Shown here: positions 7,635 to 18,572 of the stretch, one piece after another | How the letters are laid out: each line of letters begins with the position of its first letter | How positions within the stretch are numbered: position 1 is the first letter of the stretch | Source: Burkholderiales bacterium | Lineage (GTDB): Bacteria; Pseudomonadota; Gammaproteobacteria; Burkholderiales; SG8-39 | Length of the DNA: 64,000 bases | Reading direction: 5' to 3' | Assembly: GCA_014860355.1 (NCBI GenBank) | Contig: JACZJV010000110.1 | Location: 52,363 to 116,362 of the forward strand | Notes under the pieces: model-generated | Database searches by the model: none | What the model was told of the DNA's origin: nothing | What the model saw: the letters and a program-made list of their open reading frames with translations, nothing else | Position numbers and translations under genes: made by a program

Positions 7635-8245
7635 ACCCAGACTACTGGTTGCGCGCCAAGCGCGCGCTGGCGCGCCGCGACGCGGTGCTCGCAGGCATCA
7701 TCCGCGCCCATCCGCGCATAGCGCTCGCGCGCCGCGGCGAGCCGTTCAAGACGTTGGCCCGTTCCATCGTCGGCCAGCAGATTTCAGTGAAGGCGGCGCA
7801 ATCCGTTTGGAACCGGGTGCTCGCCCTCGCCCCGGCGGCGACCCCGGAGCAGGTGCTCAAGGCGCGCCGCCGGCTCTGCAGCTGCGGCCTGTCGCAGCGC
7901 AAATCCGAGTACATCGCGGATCTCGCGCGCCACTTCGCCGACGGCAGCATCCATGCGCGCGACTGGCCGGACATGGACGACGAGGCCGTGATTGCCGAAC
8001 TGGTCCAGGTGCGCGGCATCGGCCGCTGGACGGCGGAGATGTTTCTGATATTCAACCTGCTGCGACCCGACGTGCTGCCGCTGGACGACCTGGGACTGCA
8101 AAAGGCGATCGGCCTGCACTATTTCAACGGTGGGCGCATGGGGCGCGAAGCCATGCGCGAACTGGGCGCGAACTGGGCGCCGTGGCGCTCCGTCGCGACC
8201 TGGTACTTGTGGCGCAGCCTGGATCCGGTGCCGGTGGAATACTGA
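7631..8245 (+). CDS. alkA: DNA-3-methyladenine glycosylase II (AlkA-type)
   Basis: The 204-residue protein belongs to the HhH-GPD superfamily. The helix-hairpin-helix motif is VRGIGRWTAEMFLIF (about 133-147), followed by the catalytic aspartate region LPLDDLGLQKAIG. An upstream segment, TLARSIVGQQISVKAA, is typical of AlkA/MAG-like glycosylases that excise alkylated purines. There is no iron-sulfur cysteine loop, which separates it from MutY/Nth. It is shorter than E. coli AlkA because the N-terminal non-catalytic domain is missing, as in many Betaproteobacteria. The ATG at 7631 overlaps the previous stop codon, and the frame extends upstream of this only as non-homologous sequence. Confidence 0.88.
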   Translation: MNPDYWLRAKRALARRDAVLAGIIRAHPRIALARRGEPFKTLARSIVGQQISVKAAQSVWNRVLALAPAATPEQVLKARRRLCSCGLSQRKSEYIADLARHFADGSIHARDWPDMDDEAVIAELVQVRGIGRWTAEMFLIFNLLRPDVLPLDDLGLQKAIGLHYFNGGRMGREAMRELGANWAPWRSVATWYLWRSLDPVPVEY

Positions 8246-8319
8246 AGCCACGCGGCAAATAGTCGTTTTGCCAGGGCTCGAGGTGCGCGGCGACTGCGTA
8301 CGCTGCCAGGGCAGTGCGC

Positions 8320-8325
8320 TAGAAT
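8320..8325 (+). promoter_or_regulatory. possible -10 element for accA
   Basis: TAGAAT lies 35 bp upstream of the accA TTG start, in the 114-bp gap after alkA. No convincing -35 hexamer sits 16-18 bp upstream, so this is a weak candidate. Confidence 0.25.
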
Positions 8326-8359
8326 ACGCGCTTCCACGCATACGCGGCGGCGCCAGCCA

Positions 8360-9328
8360 TTGAAGACGAGCTTCCTCGAATTTGAACAAGCCATTTCCGA
8401 TCTCGAATCCAAGATCGAGGAATTGCGCTTTGTCCAGGACGACTCGGCGGTGGACATTTCCGAGGAAATCGCGCGGCTGCAGAAGAAAAGCAATGCGCTG
8501 ACCAAGGAACTCTACGCCAAGCTCACGCCCTGGCAGATGGCGCAGGTGGCGCGTCATCCGCAGCGCCCGTTCACCCTGGATTACATCAATGCGCTGTTCA
8601 CCGATTTCGAGGAACTGCACGGCGACCGCGCCTATGCCGACGACCATTCCATCGTCGGCGGCCTGGCGCGCTTCAACGGCCAGTCGGTCATGGTGATCGG
8701 GCAGCAGAAGGGGCGCGACACCAAGGAGAAGCTGCTGCGCAACTTCGGCATGCCGCGTCCGGAGGGCTACCGCAAAGCGATGCGCCTGATGCGCCTCGCG
8801 GAAAAATTCGCCATCCCGGTGCTGACTTTCGTCGATACCCCCGGTGCCTACCCCGGCATCGGCGCCGAGGAGCGCGGCCAGTCCGAGGCGATCGGCCGCA
8901 GCCTCTACGTCATGGCGGAACTGCGGGTGCCCGTCATCTGCACCGTCATCGGCGAGGGCGGCTCGGGCGGCGCGCTCGCGCTCGCCGTCGGCGATATCGT
9001 GATGATGCTGCAGTACGCGATCTATTCGGTGATCTCGCCCGAGGGCTGCGCCTCCATTCTCTGGAAAAGCGCCGACAAGGCGCCCGAGGCGGCTGAAACG
9101 CTGGGCATCACCGCCAGCCGGCTGAAGACGCTGGGGCTGATAGACAAGATCGTCAACGAACCCCCGGGCGGCGCCCACCGCGACCACGCGGCCATGGCGC
9201 AGAACCTGAAGAAGGCCTTGCAGGATGCGCTGCGCGCATTTTCGAACAAGGGCGTGGACGAGTTGATCGAGGCGCGCTTCGAGCGGCTGATGAAATATGG
9301 CAAGTTCAAGGACGTCGAAACCCAGTAG
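8360..9328 (+). CDS. accA: acetyl-CoA carboxylase carboxyltransferase subunit alpha
   Basis: The 322-residue protein is the usual length. It begins [20 protein letters not shown], matching the family N terminus, so the TTG at 8360 is the start. The crotonase-like carboxyltransferase core includes [17 protein letters not shown] and [15 protein letters not shown], whose backbone NH groups form the oxyanion hole for carboxybiotin and acetyl-CoA. AccA pairs with AccD, which is not in the window, to form malonyl-CoA for fatty-acid synthesis. The next gene, tilS, begins inside accA (32-bp overlap), so the two are co-transcribed, an arrangement common in Betaproteobacteria. Confidence 0.97.
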   Translation: MKTSFLEFEQAISDLESKIEELRFVQDDSAVDISEEIARLQKKSNALTKELYAKLTPWQMAQVARHPQRPFTLDYINALFTDFEELHGDRAYADDHSIVGGLARFNGQSVMVIGQQKGRDTKEKLLRNFGMPRPEGYRKAMRLMRLAEKFAIPVLTFVDTPGAYPGIGAEERGQSEAIGRSLYVMAELRVPVICTVIGEGGSGGALALAVGDIVMMLQYAIYSVISPEGCASILWKSADKAPEAAETLGITASRLKTLGLIDKIVNEPPGGAHRDHAAMAQNLKKALQDALRAFSNKGVDELIEARFERLMKYGKFKDVETQ

Positions 9329-10682
9329 CGTCGACCGCGTCGAATCCACGGTAGGTGCGGCGCTGGCGGCCTTGCTCCCGCGCGGCGCCAGACTGGTGCT
9401 GGGCTTGTCCGGCGGCCTGGACTCGATGGTGTTGCTGGAGGTGCTGCGCCGCCTCGCCGGGCCGCTGGACTTTCGCCTCGCCTGCGTGCACGTCAACCAT
9501 AACATCAGCCCGAACGCGCGCCGCTGGGCCGCGTTTTGCGCACGCTGCTGCAAACGGCGCGCAATCGCGCTGGCGGTGCATGAAGCGGATGTCGGACCCT
9601 ATCGCGCCGAGGGCCTGGAGGCTGCCGCGCGCCGCGTCCGCTACGAGATCTACGCCAGGCAGAAGCAAGCGGATTTCATCGTGCTTGCGCAGCATCTGGA
9701 CGATCAGGCGGAAACCCTGCTGTTGCAGCTGCTGCGCGGTGCCGGGGTGAAGGGCGGCGCGGCGATGCCGTTGATGCGGGCGCAGGCACGCGGCAAGCGC
9801 GAACCGGGGGCGCGGGCGCCTGCGATTCTGCGCCCGATGCTTGCGCTTTCGCGCAATCAACTCGAGGCCTACGCGCGCGCCAACAGTTTGAAGTGGGTCG
9901 AAGACGAGAGCAACGCCGACACGAGCTACGACCGCAATTTTCTGCGCCACCGGGTGCTGCCCGTGATCGCGCAGGCGTTTCCCGGATATCGCACGACGCT
10001 GGCGCGCGCCGCCGGCCATCTGGCCGAGGCGAGCTTGATTCTGGATCAACTGGCCCAGGACGATGCCAAGCGCGCGGCAAAGGGGAACACGCTGGTCGTG
10101 GCGCAGCTGCGGCGGTTGGGCATCGCCCGGGCGAAGAATCTGCTGCGCTGGATGCTGCAGCGCCAGGGCAGTGCAGCGCCGGAAGCGGACCGGCTGCAGG
10201 AAGGGCTGCGCCAGTTGTTCGAAGCGGGCGAGGATGCGGCCGTGCGCGTCACGCTGGGCAGCACGGAACTGCGCCGCTACGGCGCAAGCGCCTATCTGCT
10301 GGCCGCGCTCCCGGACGCGCCCGCGCAATTGCGCCGCGACTGGGATGGCAGGCGCCTGTGGGAATTGCCCGAACTGGGCGGGGCGCTGCACTTCAAGCGC
10401 AGCCTGGGTGCAGGCCTCGCCTGCGCGCATGTGCGCGAACAGGGTTTGAGCCTGCGCTTGCGCCAGGGGGGCGAGAAACTGCGCCTGCGCGCGCAGGGGT
10501 CTACGCGCAGCCTGAAAAATCTGTTGCAGGAAGCGCGCCTGCCGCCGTGGGAGCGCGAGCGCCTGCCTTTAGTCTATTGCGGTGACGTGCTGGTGGCTGT
10601 GCCCGGCCTCGGTGTGGCCAGCGGCTGGGAGGCCGGGGCCAAAGAATACGGTTGGGTGGTCGGCTGGCGGCCGCAGGCTTGA
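9297..10682 (+). CDS. tilS: tRNA(Ile)-lysidine synthase
   Basis: The 461-residue protein uses ATP and lysine to convert C34 of tRNA(Ile)(CAU) to lysidine. The N-terminal PP-loop ATPase carries [13 protein letters not shown] at about 34-46, followed by [11 protein letters not shown] and [17 protein letters not shown]. The middle and C-terminal regions correspond to the TilS substrate-binding domains, including the C-terminal fold ending GWVVGWRP. The ATG lies within the end of accA. An in-frame GTG/ATG nearer the PP-loop cannot be excluded, but residues before the motif are of normal length. It is essential in most bacteria. Confidence 0.95.
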   Translation: MASSRTSKPSSVDRVESTVGAALAALLPRGARLVLGLSGGLDSMVLLEVLRRLAGPLDFRLACVHVNHNISPNARRWAAFCARCCKRRAIALAVHEADVGPYRAEGLEAAARRVRYEIYARQKQADFIVLAQHLDDQAETLLLQLLRGAGVKGGAAMPLMRAQARGKREPGARAPAILRPMLALSRNQLEAYARANSLKWVEDESNADTSYDRNFLRHRVLPVIAQAFPGYRTTLARAAGHLAEASLILDQLAQDDAKRAAKGNTLVVAQLRRLGIARAKNLLRWMLQRQGSAAPEADRLQEGLRQLFEAGEDAAVRVTLGSTELRRYGASAYLLAALPDAPAQLRRDWDGRRLWELPELGGALHFKRSLGAGLACAHVREQGLSLRLRQGGEKLRLRAQGSTRSLKNLLQEARLPPWERERLPLVYCGDVLVAVPGLGVASGWEAGAKEYGWVVGWRPQA

Positions 10683-10764
10683 GCCGGGGCGACGCCTGCG
10701 TCTTGCGCGGGTTCCTGTAGCGCCGAGCCTGCCCCGCCGGGAATCTGAAATCGGTGCCGCGCAG

Positions 10765-10793
10765 GCGACATAAAGCAAAATCCCTGATAAAAT
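10765..10793 (+). promoter_or_regulatory. candidate promoter for ndk
   Basis: GCGACA (10765-10770) and TAAAAT (10788-10793) are separated by 17 bp, 44 bp upstream of the ndk ATG in a locally AT-rich stretch. The -10 is good; the -35 matches the consensus only at its last four bases. Confidence 0.4.
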
Positions 10794-10837
10794 ATAGCGT
10801 TAAGCATTAACCCGACCTCAAACTATTGGAGATTTGC

Positions 10838-11263
10838 ATGGCTGTGGAACGCACCCTATCCATCATCAAGCCCGACGCGGTGGCCAAGAACGTCATCGGC
10901 AAGATTTATTCGCGCTTTGAAACCAACGGCTTGAAGCTGATCGCCGCGCGCATGCTGCATTTGTCTCGCGCCGAAGCCGAGGGCTTCTACGCGGTGCACA
11001 AAGGCCGGCCTTTTTTCGAGGATCTGGTCAAGTTCATGATCTCGGGCCCGGTCATGGTGCAGGTGCTCGAAGGTGAGGATGCGATCGCCAGGAACCGGGA
11101 GCTGATGGGTGCGACCGATCCGAAAAAAGCGGACAAAGGCACGATACGCGCCGATTTCGCCGACAGCATCGATGCCAACGCCGTGCACGGGTCCGACGCC
11201 GTGGATACCGCCAAGGTGGAAATCGCCTATTTTTTCCCCAGCCTGAACATCTATTCGCGCTGA
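10838..11263 (+). CDS. ndk: nucleoside diphosphate kinase
   Basis: The 141-residue protein starts [15 protein letters not shown] and transfers the gamma-phosphate of ATP to NDPs through a phosphohistidine. The catalytic histidine lies in NAVHGSDA near residue 117; the substrate region [11 protein letters not shown] and the family end are intact. TTGGAG precedes the ATG by 6 nt; an in-frame ATG four codons earlier lacks such a site. It starts a run of same-strand genes (ndk-rlmN-pilW-rodZ-ispG-hisS and onward) that is conserved in Betaproteobacteria. Confidence 0.97.
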   Translation: MAVERTLSIIKPDAVAKNVIGKIYSRFETNGLKLIAARMLHLSRAEAEGFYAVHKGRPFFEDLVKFMISGPVMVQVLEGEDAIARNRELMGATDPKKADKGTIRADFADSIDANAVHGSDAVDTAKVEIAYFFPSLNIYSR

Positions 11264-11267
11264 ACCC

Positions 11268-12362
11268 GTGCCAGCCGTGAATCCGAACCTGCTCAACTTC
11301 GACGCCGCGCAGCTGAATGCCTTCTTCGCCGAAATCGGCGAGAAGCCGTTTCGCGCCAGGCAACTGCTGCGCTGGATGCACCAGTACGGGGAGGCGGATT
11401 TTTCCAACATGAGCGACCTGGCCAAGCTGCTGCGGCAAAAGCTCGCCGCCTGTGCCAGGATCGAGATGCCACGGGTCAGTTCCGATGCCACTGCCGCAGA
11501 CGGCACGCGCAAATGGCTCATAGACGTGGGCAATGGCAACGCGGTCGAAAGCGTGTTCATTCCGGAAACCAGCCGGGGCACCCTGTGCGTGTCCTCGCAG
11601 GCAGGCTGCGCGCTCGACTGCAAATTCTGCTCCACCGGCAAGCAGGGCTTCAACCGCAACCTGAGCACGGCCGAGATCATCGGCCAGCTCTGGATCGCAA
11701 ACAAAGCCCTGGGCGCCACGCCCAAGGGAGAGCGCATCGTCAGCAACGTGGTCATGATGGGCATGGGCGAGCCGCTGGCGAATTTCGACAACGTGGTGGC
11801 GGCCATGCGCCTGATGCTGGACGACAACGCCTACGGGCTGTCGCGCCGGCGCGTGACGCTGTCGACCTCGGGCATCGTTCCCGCGATCGACCGCCTGCGT
11901 GAGGCCTGTCCGGTGGCGCTGGCGGTATCGCTGCACGCGCCCAACGACGCGCTGCGCGACACTCTGGTGCCGATCAACAGGAAGTATCCGCTCACCGAGC
12001 TGCTGGCCGCGTGCAGGCGCTACCTGCACAAGGCGCCGCGGGACTTCATCACTTTCGAGTACGTCATGCTCGACGGTGTGAACGACCGCGCCGAGCACGC
12101 GCGAGAATTGATCGAGCTGGTGCGCGAAGTGCCGTGCAAGTTCAACCTGATTCCGTTCAATCCTTTCCCGAATTCCGGTTTCAAGCGATCGCCGCGTGAA
12201 ACCATCCGCCGCTTCGCCGAGATCCTGATTTCTGCCGGACTGGTGGTGACGACGCGCAAGACGCGCGGGGACGATATCGACGCCGCCTGCGGACAGCTGG
12301 CCGGGCGGGTCGAAGACAAGACCCGGCGCACGCGCCGCGCAGTGGAGATACAGCCATGCTGA
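11268..12362 (+). CDS. rlmN: dual-specificity rRNA/tRNA adenine-C2 methyltransferase RlmN
   Basis: The 364-residue radical-SAM enzyme methylates C2 of A2503 in 23S rRNA and A37 in some tRNAs. The [4Fe-4S] motif is CALDCKFC (about 118-125). The methyl-carrying cysteine near the C terminus lies in [10 protein letters not shown]. The SAM-binding segment [13 protein letters not shown] and the resolving cysteine region are present. It starts at GTG (11268), 4 bp after the ndk stop. The 3' end overlaps the start of pilW by 7 bp, placing them in one transcript. Confidence 0.96.
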   Translation: MPAVNPNLLNFDAAQLNAFFAEIGEKPFRARQLLRWMHQYGEADFSNMSDLAKLLRQKLAACARIEMPRVSSDATAADGTRKWLIDVGNGNAVESVFIPETSRGTLCVSSQAGCALDCKFCSTGKQGFNRNLSTAEIIGQLWIANKALGATPKGERIVSNVVMMGMGEPLANFDNVVAAMRLMLDDNAYGLSRRRVTLSTSGIVPAIDRLREACPVALAVSLHAPNDALRDTLVPINRKYPLTELLAACRRYLHKAPRDFITFEYVMLDGVNDRAEHARELIELVREVPCKFNLIPFNPFPNSGFKRSPRETIRRFAEILISAGLVVTTRKTRGDDIDAACGQLAGRVEDKTRRTRRAVEIQPC

Positions 12363-13153
12363 AAGCGACAATTCTGCTCGCGACGCTCATTGCATGGGGC
12401 GCGCTGGCCGGCTGCGCCCCGACGTCTTCCACCACTCAGGCCGATACGGTGGAAACCGGCACGCTGATCGGCGAGGTGGGCGATCCGCGCAACCGCGCGC
12501 GCATCCACACCGAACTCGCCTCGGCGTATTTCGAGCGCGGCAACATGGGCGTCGCGCTGGAAGAATTGCGCATCGCGATTGCGGCCGACCCGACGTATGC
12601 GCCGGCTTACAGCGTGCTCGGGCTGGTGCACATGGACCTGCGCGAGAACGAGGTGGCGCAGCAGAATTTCGCCAAGGCGCTCGCCCTGTCCCCGAACGAT
12701 CCGGACATCAACAACAACTACGGCTGGTTCCTGTGCCGCAGCGGGCGCGAGGAGCAGTCCATCGCCTACTTCCTCGCGGCGCTGAAGAACCCGCTTTACA
12801 ACACGCCGGCGCGCTCCTACGTCAACGCCGGGCTGTGCTCCATCAAGCTGAACGACGGGCGCGACGCCGTCAACTTTTTCGAGCGCGCGCTGCGCAGCGA
12901 GCCGGACAATCCGCTCGCCTTGCTCAACCTGGCGTCGCTGCAGTACAAACACGGCCAGCTGGAAGCGGCGCGCAAGTCGATCTCGCGCTTCAACAAGGTG
13001 GTCGAGCCCAGCGCCGAATCCCTGTGGCTGGCGCTGCGCATCGAGCACAAGCTGGGCGACAAGGCGGCAGAGAATGCGCTTGCCGCGCAGCTGCGCCGGC
13101 GTTTCGCGGGGTCCCCCGAATACCAGAGTCTGCTCAAGGGCCAGTTCGAATGA
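12356..13153 (+). CDS. pilW: type IV pilus biogenesis/stability lipoprotein PilW (PilF)
   Basis: This 265-residue TPR outer-membrane lipoprotein has signal sequence [15 protein letters not shown] and lipobox LAGC (Cys at residue 19). About six TPR repeats follow, for example [20 protein letters not shown] and [17 protein letters not shown]. The family pilots the PilQ secretin to the outer membrane. This position between rlmN and rodZ is a conserved pilus locus. Other pilus genes are not in this window. Its stop codon overlaps the rodZ start (ATGA). Confidence 0.92.
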   Translation: MLKATILLATLIAWGALAGCAPTSSTTQADTVETGTLIGEVGDPRNRARIHTELASAYFERGNMGVALEELRIAIAADPTYAPAYSVLGLVHMDLRENEVAQQNFAKALALSPNDPDINNNYGWFLCRSGREEQSIAYFLAALKNPLYNTPARSYVNAGLCSIKLNDGRDAVNFFERALRSEPDNPLALLNLASLQYKHGQLEAARKSISRFNKVVEPSAESLWLALRIEHKLGDKAAENALAAQLRRRFAGSPEYQSLLKGQFE

Positions 13154-14013
13154 GCGAAGCGGCGCCGGCAACCGAGCAAGCCAGTCCGGGCCGGGCGCTG
13201 GCGTCCATCCGCGCCGAGCTCAAGCTCAGCGTGGCGGACGTGTCGCAGCAGATCAAATACAGCATCAGGCAGATCGAGGCCATCGAGGCGGACGACTACG
13301 CCAAGCTGCCGGGCACGACCTTCGTGCGCGGCATGATCCGCAGCTATGCCAAGCTGTTGCAGATCAATCCGGCGCCACTGCTCGCCGATCTGGGCCGGCG
13401 CGACATTCCCGCGCCGGTCACGGTGGATCTGCGCACCGGCTCGCAGGAACCCTTTGTCGAGGGCGGCGGGAAATCCAACCGGATCTATGTCTTGCTGTCG
13501 GTCGCTGCCCTGGTGGCGGTGGCGGTCGTGGCATACGAATGGTGGACCAATCCCCTGGACACCGGTGAAGTGGTGACGGTGATGCCCAGAACCGAGCAGG
13601 GCGATACGGGCGCGGCCAGGCCTGCGCCTGCGGCGATGCCTGCGCCCGCACCGGCGCCGCCTGCGCCAGCGCAAGTGCCAGTGCCCGAGGCGCCTGCGGC
13701 GAGTGACCCGCCGCAGGCCGAGCAGCCGGCGCCGACCGCATTGCCGGCCGTAGCGGCCGAAGCCGGCAGCAGCCAGTTGAAGCGCATAGAGCTCGAATTC
13801 GACCAGATATCCTGGGTGCAGATCAAGCAGCGAAACGGCAAGGTCCTGCTGTCGCAGCTCAACCCGGCGGGCACCATGCAGGTGATCGAAGGCGAGCCGC
13901 CGTTCGAAGTGGTGATAGGCAACGCCGCCAAGGTGCGGATGAAGTACAAGGACGAGCCGGTCGACTTGCGGCCTTATTTCAAGACCGACGTCGCACGCCT
14001 GACTCTCGAGTAA
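13150..14013 (+). CDS. rodZ: cytoskeleton protein RodZ
   Basis: The 287-residue protein has an N-terminal Xre-type helix-turn-helix (about 12-80, [18 protein letters not shown] and [15 protein letters not shown]) that in RodZ binds MreB. One membrane helix (about 116-136) follows, then a proline/alanine-rich periplasmic linker (about 155-205) and a C-terminal DUF4115 beta domain ([17 protein letters not shown]). It links MreB filaments to the cell-wall elongation machinery. The ATG at 13150 sits in an ATGA overlap with pilW; the frame remains open far upstream inside pilW, but that part is non-coding shadow. Confidence 0.93.
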   Translation: MSEAAPATEQASPGRALASIRAELKLSVADVSQQIKYSIRQIEAIEADDYAKLPGTTFVRGMIRSYAKLLQINPAPLLADLGRRDIPAPVTVDLRTGSQEPFVEGGGKSNRIYVLLSVAALVAVAVVAYEWWTNPLDTGEVVTVMPRTEQGDTGAARPAPAAMPAPAPAPPAPAQVPVPEAPAASDPPQAEQPAPTALPAVAAEAGSSQLKRIELEFDQISWVQIKQRNGKVLLSQLNPAGTMQVIEGEPPFEVVIGNAAKVRMKYKDEPVDLRPYFKTDVARLTLE

Positions 14014-14018
14014 GCCAA

Positions 14019-15278
14019 ATGTCCAGGACACGCAGGAACACGCGCACGGTGCGCATCGGGGACATCGCCATCGGCGGCGGCGCGCCCATCGTGGTTCAGT
14101 CGATGACCAACACCGATACCGCCGATGCGCGCGCCACGGCAGAGCAGATTTGCGATCTGGCGCGCGCGGGTTCCGAACTGGTGCGCATTACCGTCAACAC
14201 CGCGGAGGCGGCGGCGCAGGTCGCGCATATCCGCGACGAGCTCGCGCGCAAGGACTGCGCGGTGCCGCTGGTGGGGGATTTCCATTTCAACGGCCACCGC
14301 CTGCTGAGCCAGTACCCCGAGTGCGCCGAGGCGCTGGCGAAATACCGCATCAACCCGGGCAATGTCGGCAAAGGCTCGAAGCGCGACGAGCAGTTCGCCA
14401 CCATGATCGAAATGGCCTGCAAGTATGAAAAGCCGGTGCGCATCGGCGTGAACTGGGGCAGTCTGGATCAGGAACTGCTGGCGCGCCTGATGGACGAGAA
14501 CGGCGCCAGCGCCCAGCCAGAGCCGGCCGACGCGGTGATGCGCGAGGCGCTGGTGGTGTCGGCGCTGGAGTCCGCCGCGCAGGCGCACCAATGGGGCCTC
14601 CCCGCCGACAGGGTCGTGCTCTCGTGCAAAGTCAGCGGCGTACAGGATCTGATCTCGGTCTATCGCGAGCTGGCCGCGCGCTGCGATTATCCGCTGCACC
14701 TCGGACTCACTGAAGCGGGCATGGGCTCGAAAGGCATCGTCGCCTCGACTGCGGCCCTGTCGGTGCTGCTGCAGGAAGGCATAGGCGACACCATCCGCAT
14801 TTCGCTCACGCCCGAGCCCGGGGGCGATCGCACGCGCGAAGTGCTGGTGGCGCAGGAAATCCTGCAGACCATGGGCCTGCGCTCGTTCGCGCCCATGGTC
14901 ATCAGCTGTCCCGGCTGCGGGCGCACCACCAGCACCTATTTCCAGGAGCTCGCGGCGAACATACAGGCATACCTGCGCAGCCAGATGCCCCTGTGGCGCG
15001 AACGGTTTCCGGGCGTCGAAGGCATGCACGTGGCGGTGATGGGCTGCGTGGTAAACGGCCCGGGCGAATCCAAACATTCCAACATCGGCATCAGCCTGCC
15101 GGGCTCGGGCGAGCGGCCGGTCGCGCCGGTATTCGTGGACGGCGAGAAGACGGTCACGCTCAAGGGTGAAACCATCGCCCTTGATTTCCAGAAGATCGTG
15201 GACGAATACGTGCGCAGTCATTACGGTGCGGGCGCCGCCAAAACCGTCCATGCGATCCCGAACAAGGCTGTCCTCTAG
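14019..15278 (+). CDS. ispG: 4-hydroxy-3-methylbut-2-enyl diphosphate synthase
   Basis: The 419-residue protein catalyses the reductive ring opening of MEcPP to HMBPP in the methylerythritol phosphate isoprenoid pathway. The TIM-barrel N terminus opens with [16 protein letters not shown]. The [4Fe-4S] cysteines lie in [14 protein letters not shown] and [15 protein letters not shown]. The spacing between barrel and cluster domain includes the insertion expected for this family. It starts 5 bp after rodZ and is followed by hisS, the conserved order. Confidence 0.97.
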   Translation: MSRTRRNTRTVRIGDIAIGGGAPIVVQSMTNTDTADARATAEQICDLARAGSELVRITVNTAEAAAQVAHIRDELARKDCAVPLVGDFHFNGHRLLSQYPECAEALAKYRINPGNVGKGSKRDEQFATMIEMACKYEKPVRIGVNWGSLDQELLARLMDENGASAQPEPADAVMREALVVSALESAAQAHQWGLPADRVVLSCKVSGVQDLISVYRELAARCDYPLHLGLTEAGMGSKGIVASTAALSVLLQEGIGDTIRISLTPEPGGDRTREVLVAQEILQTMGLRSFAPMVISCPGCGRTTSTYFQELAANIQAYLRSQMPLWRERFPGVEGMHVAVMGCVVNGPGESKHSNIGISLPGSGERPVAPVFVDGEKTVTLKGETIALDFQKIVDEYVRSHYGAGAAKTVHAIPNKAVL

Positions 15279-15302
15279 GCCAACCATGATCCGAACCGAA
15301 CG

Positions 15303-16622
15303 ATGAGCCATACCTTGCAGGCAGTCCGCGGGATGAACGACATCCTGCCGGAGGACGCGGCGCTGTGGGAGGAGCTGGAGGAGACGCTGCGCTCCTGGCT
15401 GCGCAGCTACGGCTATCGCAACCTGCGCACGCCGCTGCTCGAGCCGACGGCGCTGTTTCGCCGCGCCATCGGCGAGGCGACCGATATCGTCGAGAAGGAA
15501 ATGTACAGCTTCGTCGACGAGCTGAACGGCGAAGCGCTGACCCTGCGCCCGGAAGCCACTGCGTCCACGGTGCGCGCGGCGATCCAGCACAATCTGCTCT
15601 ACGGCAGCCCGCAAAGACTGTATTACCTGGGCCCCATGTACCGCCATGAGCGGCCGCAGAAGGGGCGTTACCGCCAGTTTCACCAGGTCGGGGCGGAAGC
15701 CCTGGGCTATGCCGGTCCGGATGTGGATGCCGAACTGCTGCTGATGTGCGCACGGCTGTGGGACGACCTGGGGCTCTCCGACATCAAGCTGCAGCTCAAT
15801 TCCATCGGCAGCCCGGAGGAGCGCCTGCGCCACCGCGCGGAACTGGTGCAGTATCTGCAGGCGCACGAGGACGTGCTCGACGCCGACGCCAGGCGCCGCC
15901 TGCATTCCAATCCCCTGCGCGTGCTCGACAGCAAGAATCCGCAGATGCAAGCGATGATCGAGGCGGCGCCGCGGCTGCTCGATCACCTGGGCGAGGCCTC
16001 GCTGGCGCATTTCGAAGGGGTGCAGCAGGTGTTGAAGGACACCGGCATTCCCTACAGCATCAATCCGCGCATGGTGCGCGGACTGGATTATTACAATCTT
16101 ACGGTGTTCGAGTGGGTCACCGAGCGCCTCGGCGCACAGGGCACGGTGTGCGGCGGCGGGCGTTACGACGGACTGTTCGAGCAGATCGGCGGCAAACCGA
16201 CGCCGGCATGCGGCTTTGCCATGGGGCTGGAGCGGCTGCTGGGACTGATGCAGGAGTCGCGTGCGCGGGAACCCGCAGCCCATTGCGAAGTCTACGTCGT
16301 GCACCAGGGCAGCGCGGCAGACCGCATGGCCTTCGCCGTTGCCGAGGAGTTGCGCAACTATGGCCTGTCGGTGCTGCAGCATTGCGGCGGCGGCAGCTTC
16401 AAGGCGCAGATGAAAAGAGCCGACGCGAGCGGCGCGGTGCTTGCCGTGATTCTGGGCGAGGACGAGGCGGCCAGCGGCGAGGCGAGCGTAAAACACCTGC
16501 GCGTGGCGCGCGAACAAGTGCGCGTGGCGCGCTCCGAGCTGCCCGACACCGTAAGCAATTTGTTGTACGTGGATGAAGGGCAAGAGGCCGTTTCGGAATT
16601 GGCGCAGCCGCCGCTGAATTAG
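15303..16622 (+). CDS. hisS: histidyl-tRNA synthetase
   Basis: The 439-residue class II aminoacyl-tRNA synthetase begins [16 protein letters not shown]. Motif 2 is [16 protein letters not shown] and motif 3 is [10 protein letters not shown]. The histidine-specific segment [13 protein letters not shown] and the C-terminal anticodon-binding domain are present. A paralogous but non-catalytic relative, hisZ, lies at 23761 in the same window. That copy lacks the anticodon domain, so the two assignments are distinct. Confidence 0.97.
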   Translation: MSHTLQAVRGMNDILPEDAALWEELEETLRSWLRSYGYRNLRTPLLEPTALFRRAIGEATDIVEKEMYSFVDELNGEALTLRPEATASTVRAAIQHNLLYGSPQRLYYLGPMYRHERPQKGRYRQFHQVGAEALGYAGPDVDAELLLMCARLWDDLGLSDIKLQLNSIGSPEERLRHRAELVQYLQAHEDVLDADARRRLHSNPLRVLDSKNPQMQAMIEAAPRLLDHLGEASLAHFEGVQQVLKDTGIPYSINPRMVRGLDYYNLTVFEWVTERLGAQGTVCGGGRYDGLFEQIGGKPTPACGFAMGLERLLGLMQESRAREPAAHCEVYVVHQGSAADRMAFAVAEELRNYGLSVLQHCGGGSFKAQMKRADASGAVLAVILGEDEAASGEASVKHLRVAREQVRVARSELPDTVSNLLYVDEGQEAVSELAQPPLN

Positions 16623-16706
16623 ACGGGCACCAGGGGCAGGGAAGGGGAGGAATCTGCATTTCCCTCCCGCAAGCCCTCATATCGATGATGGATTAAAGGA
16701 CCAAGC

Positions 16707-17348
16707 ATGGCTACATACGATCTGGAAGAGCAGGAACAGCTGGCCGCGTTGAAAGCGTGGTGGCAGGAAAACGGCAGCCTGGTGCTGACCGTCGTCACGC
16801 TGATACTCGTCGCGCTCGCCGCGTGGCAGGGCTGGAGCTACTATCAGCGCAACCAGGCGGTCCAGGCTTCGAATCTGTACGCCAAGGTGCAAAAGGCGGC
16901 GCGATCAGGCGATCTGAAGCAGGTGCAGGAAAACACCGGCGCGATACTCGAGGCTTATCCGCGCACGGCCTATGCCTCCATGTCGGCCCTGGTATCGGCC
17001 AAAGCGCACTTTCAGGGCGGCGACCTGAAGACCGCGCGCGCCCAGCTCACCTGGGTCGCAGAGAACGCCAGGGACGAAGGCCTGCAGGATATTGCGCGGC
17101 TGCGGCTTGCCAGCGTGATGCTCGACGAAAAAGCCTATGACGATGCGTTGAAGACCCTTGATGCCGCCCACGGCGCCGCCTTCGACGCGCTGTTCCTGGC
17201 GGCCAAGGGAGATATTTTCGTTGCCCAGGGCAAGAAGGAAGAGGCGCGCAGCGCCTATAAAGCTGCGCTGGACAAAGCGCCTGCGGGCGAGGCGACGCTG
17301 CGCGGATCGATACAGCTGCGCCTGGATGCGCTGGGAACCGCGAAATGA
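16707..17348 (+). CDS. yfgM: YfgM-like TPR membrane protein (SecYEG ancillary)
   Basis: The 213-residue protein has a short cytoplasmic N terminus (MATYDLEEQEQLAALKAWW), one membrane helix (about 23-41) and a periplasmic TPR-like domain (DUF2133/YfgM family). In E. coli YfgM associates with the SecYEG translocon and PpiD and helps hand over secreted proteins. It lies between hisS and bamB, its conserved neighbourhood, and its stop codon overlaps the bamB ATG. This fits a role in export and outer-membrane assembly. Confidence 0.9.
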   Translation: MATYDLEEQEQLAALKAWWQENGSLVLTVVTLILVALAAWQGWSYYQRNQAVQASNLYAKVQKAARSGDLKQVQENTGAILEAYPRTAYASMSALVSAKAHFQGGDLKTARAQLTWVAENARDEGLQDIARLRLASVMLDEKAYDDALKTLDAAHGAAFDALFLAAKGDIFVAQGKKEEARSAYKAALDKAPAGEATLRGSIQLRLDALGTAK

Positions 17349-18481
17349 GGCGTGCAATCGCATTGGTTCCGCTGCTGGGGGCGGCTTTGCTCGTTGCCGC
17401 CTGCGGCGGCGGCAGCAGCGTCAAGCCGGAAATGGCGCAGCTGCCCGCACTCGCACAGTCGATCCGGGTGAATACGCTGTGGCAGGCGAATGTCGGCAGT
17501 TCGCAGCAGGCGATATTCGCGCCCGCGGTCGCGGCCGACAGCGTGTATGCGGCTGCGAATGACGGCTCGATCACGCGTCTGGATGCCGCGAGCGGCAGAC
17601 AATTGTGGCGCGTCAGCGCCGGGGAGCGCCTCACCGGGGGCGTAGGCGCCGGCGAAGACCTGGTGGTGGTGGGCAGCGGCAAGGGCGAGGTGCTGGCTTT
17701 CGACGGCAGCGGCACCGCGCTATGGAAGGCCCAGGTCAGCAGCGAGGTGCTGGCCGCGCCGCAGGTGGGCAAGGGCGTGGTCGTGGTGCGCAGCGCAGAC
17801 GGCCGCATTTTCGGTCTGGATGCGAGGGACGGAAAACGCAAGTGGTACTACCAGCGTTCGACGCCGGCGCTGACGGTGCGCTCGCCGGTGGGCATCAGCA
17901 TAGCCGACGGCGTGGTCTACGCCGGTTTTGCCGGAGGCAAGCTGGTCGCGATCAGTCTGTCGAACGGCGCGGTGCGCTGGGAGGCGAACGTCGCATTGCC
18001 CCGGGGCGCCACCGAGCTCGAGCGGGTCACCGATGTAATCGGACTGCCGGTGGTGCAAGGGCGCGAAGTCTGCGCGGTGGCCTATCAGGGCCGTATCGGC
18101 TGCTTCGACGTCGCCAGCGGCCAGACCTTGTGGGGGCGCGACATGTCGAGCACTTCCGGGCTGGCCCTGGACGTACGCTACGCCTTCGTCAGCGACGACA
18201 AGGGCGCGGTGCATGCGCTCGATCGCTCGAGCGGCACCAGTTTGTGGAGACAGGACAAGCTGAGCATGCGCAATCTGTCGGCGCCGCTCGCGCTGGGGCA
18301 CGAGATAGTGGTCGCGGACATTCAGGGTTATGTGCATTTTCTCTCGCGCGAGTCCGGCGCCTTTGTCGGCCGCGTGGCGACCGACGGCAGTCCGGTCAGC
18401 ACCAATCCGGTCAGCCTGCCCAAGGGCGGCTTCCTGATACAGACCCGCAACGGCGGGCTGTATGCCTTCAACACTGAATAG
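17345..18481 (+). CDS. bamB: outer membrane assembly lipoprotein BamB
   Basis: The 378-residue lipoprotein has lipobox LVAAC (Cys at about residue 20) followed by a PQQ-type eight-bladed beta-propeller. Recurrent blade motifs include VYAANDGSITRLDAASGRQLW and AVHALDRSSGTSLWRQD. BamB is a scaffold of the BAM complex that inserts outer-membrane beta-barrels with BamA. ATGA overlap with yfgM couples the two. Length and blade count are normal. Confidence 0.95.
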   Translation: MRRAIALVPLLGAALLVAACGGGSSVKPEMAQLPALAQSIRVNTLWQANVGSSQQAIFAPAVAADSVYAAANDGSITRLDAASGRQLWRVSAGERLTGGVGAGEDLVVVGSGKGEVLAFDGSGTALWKAQVSSEVLAAPQVGKGVVVVRSADGRIFGLDARDGKRKWYYQRSTPALTVRSPVGISIADGVVYAGFAGGKLVAISLSNGAVRWEANVALPRGATELERVTDVIGLPVVQGREVCAVAYQGRIGCFDVASGQTLWGRDMSSTSGLALDVRYAFVSDDKGAVHALDRSSGTSLWRQDKLSMRNLSAPLALGHEIVVADIQGYVHFLSRESGAFVGRVATDGSPVSTNPVSLPKGGFLIQTRNGGLYAFNTE

Positions 18482-18572
18482 AAAGAGCGATCAGCGCGCA
18501 AGCGCGGGGCGCGAGCAGGGGGGGATGTGAATTCCTTCCGGGCTGCGCCTGCCTGCGCCTGATCCGGCCCGC

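Noticed and set aside
12394..13149. Extension of the rodZ frame through pilW
   Set aside because: pilW is read in another frame with lipobox and TPRs; the ATGA overlap marks the rodZ start.
13974..16583. Very long open frame on the minus strand opposite ispG and hisS
   Set aside because: It is a shadow of high-GC codon use in two certain genes; no family motif and low-complexity His/Arg-rich translation.
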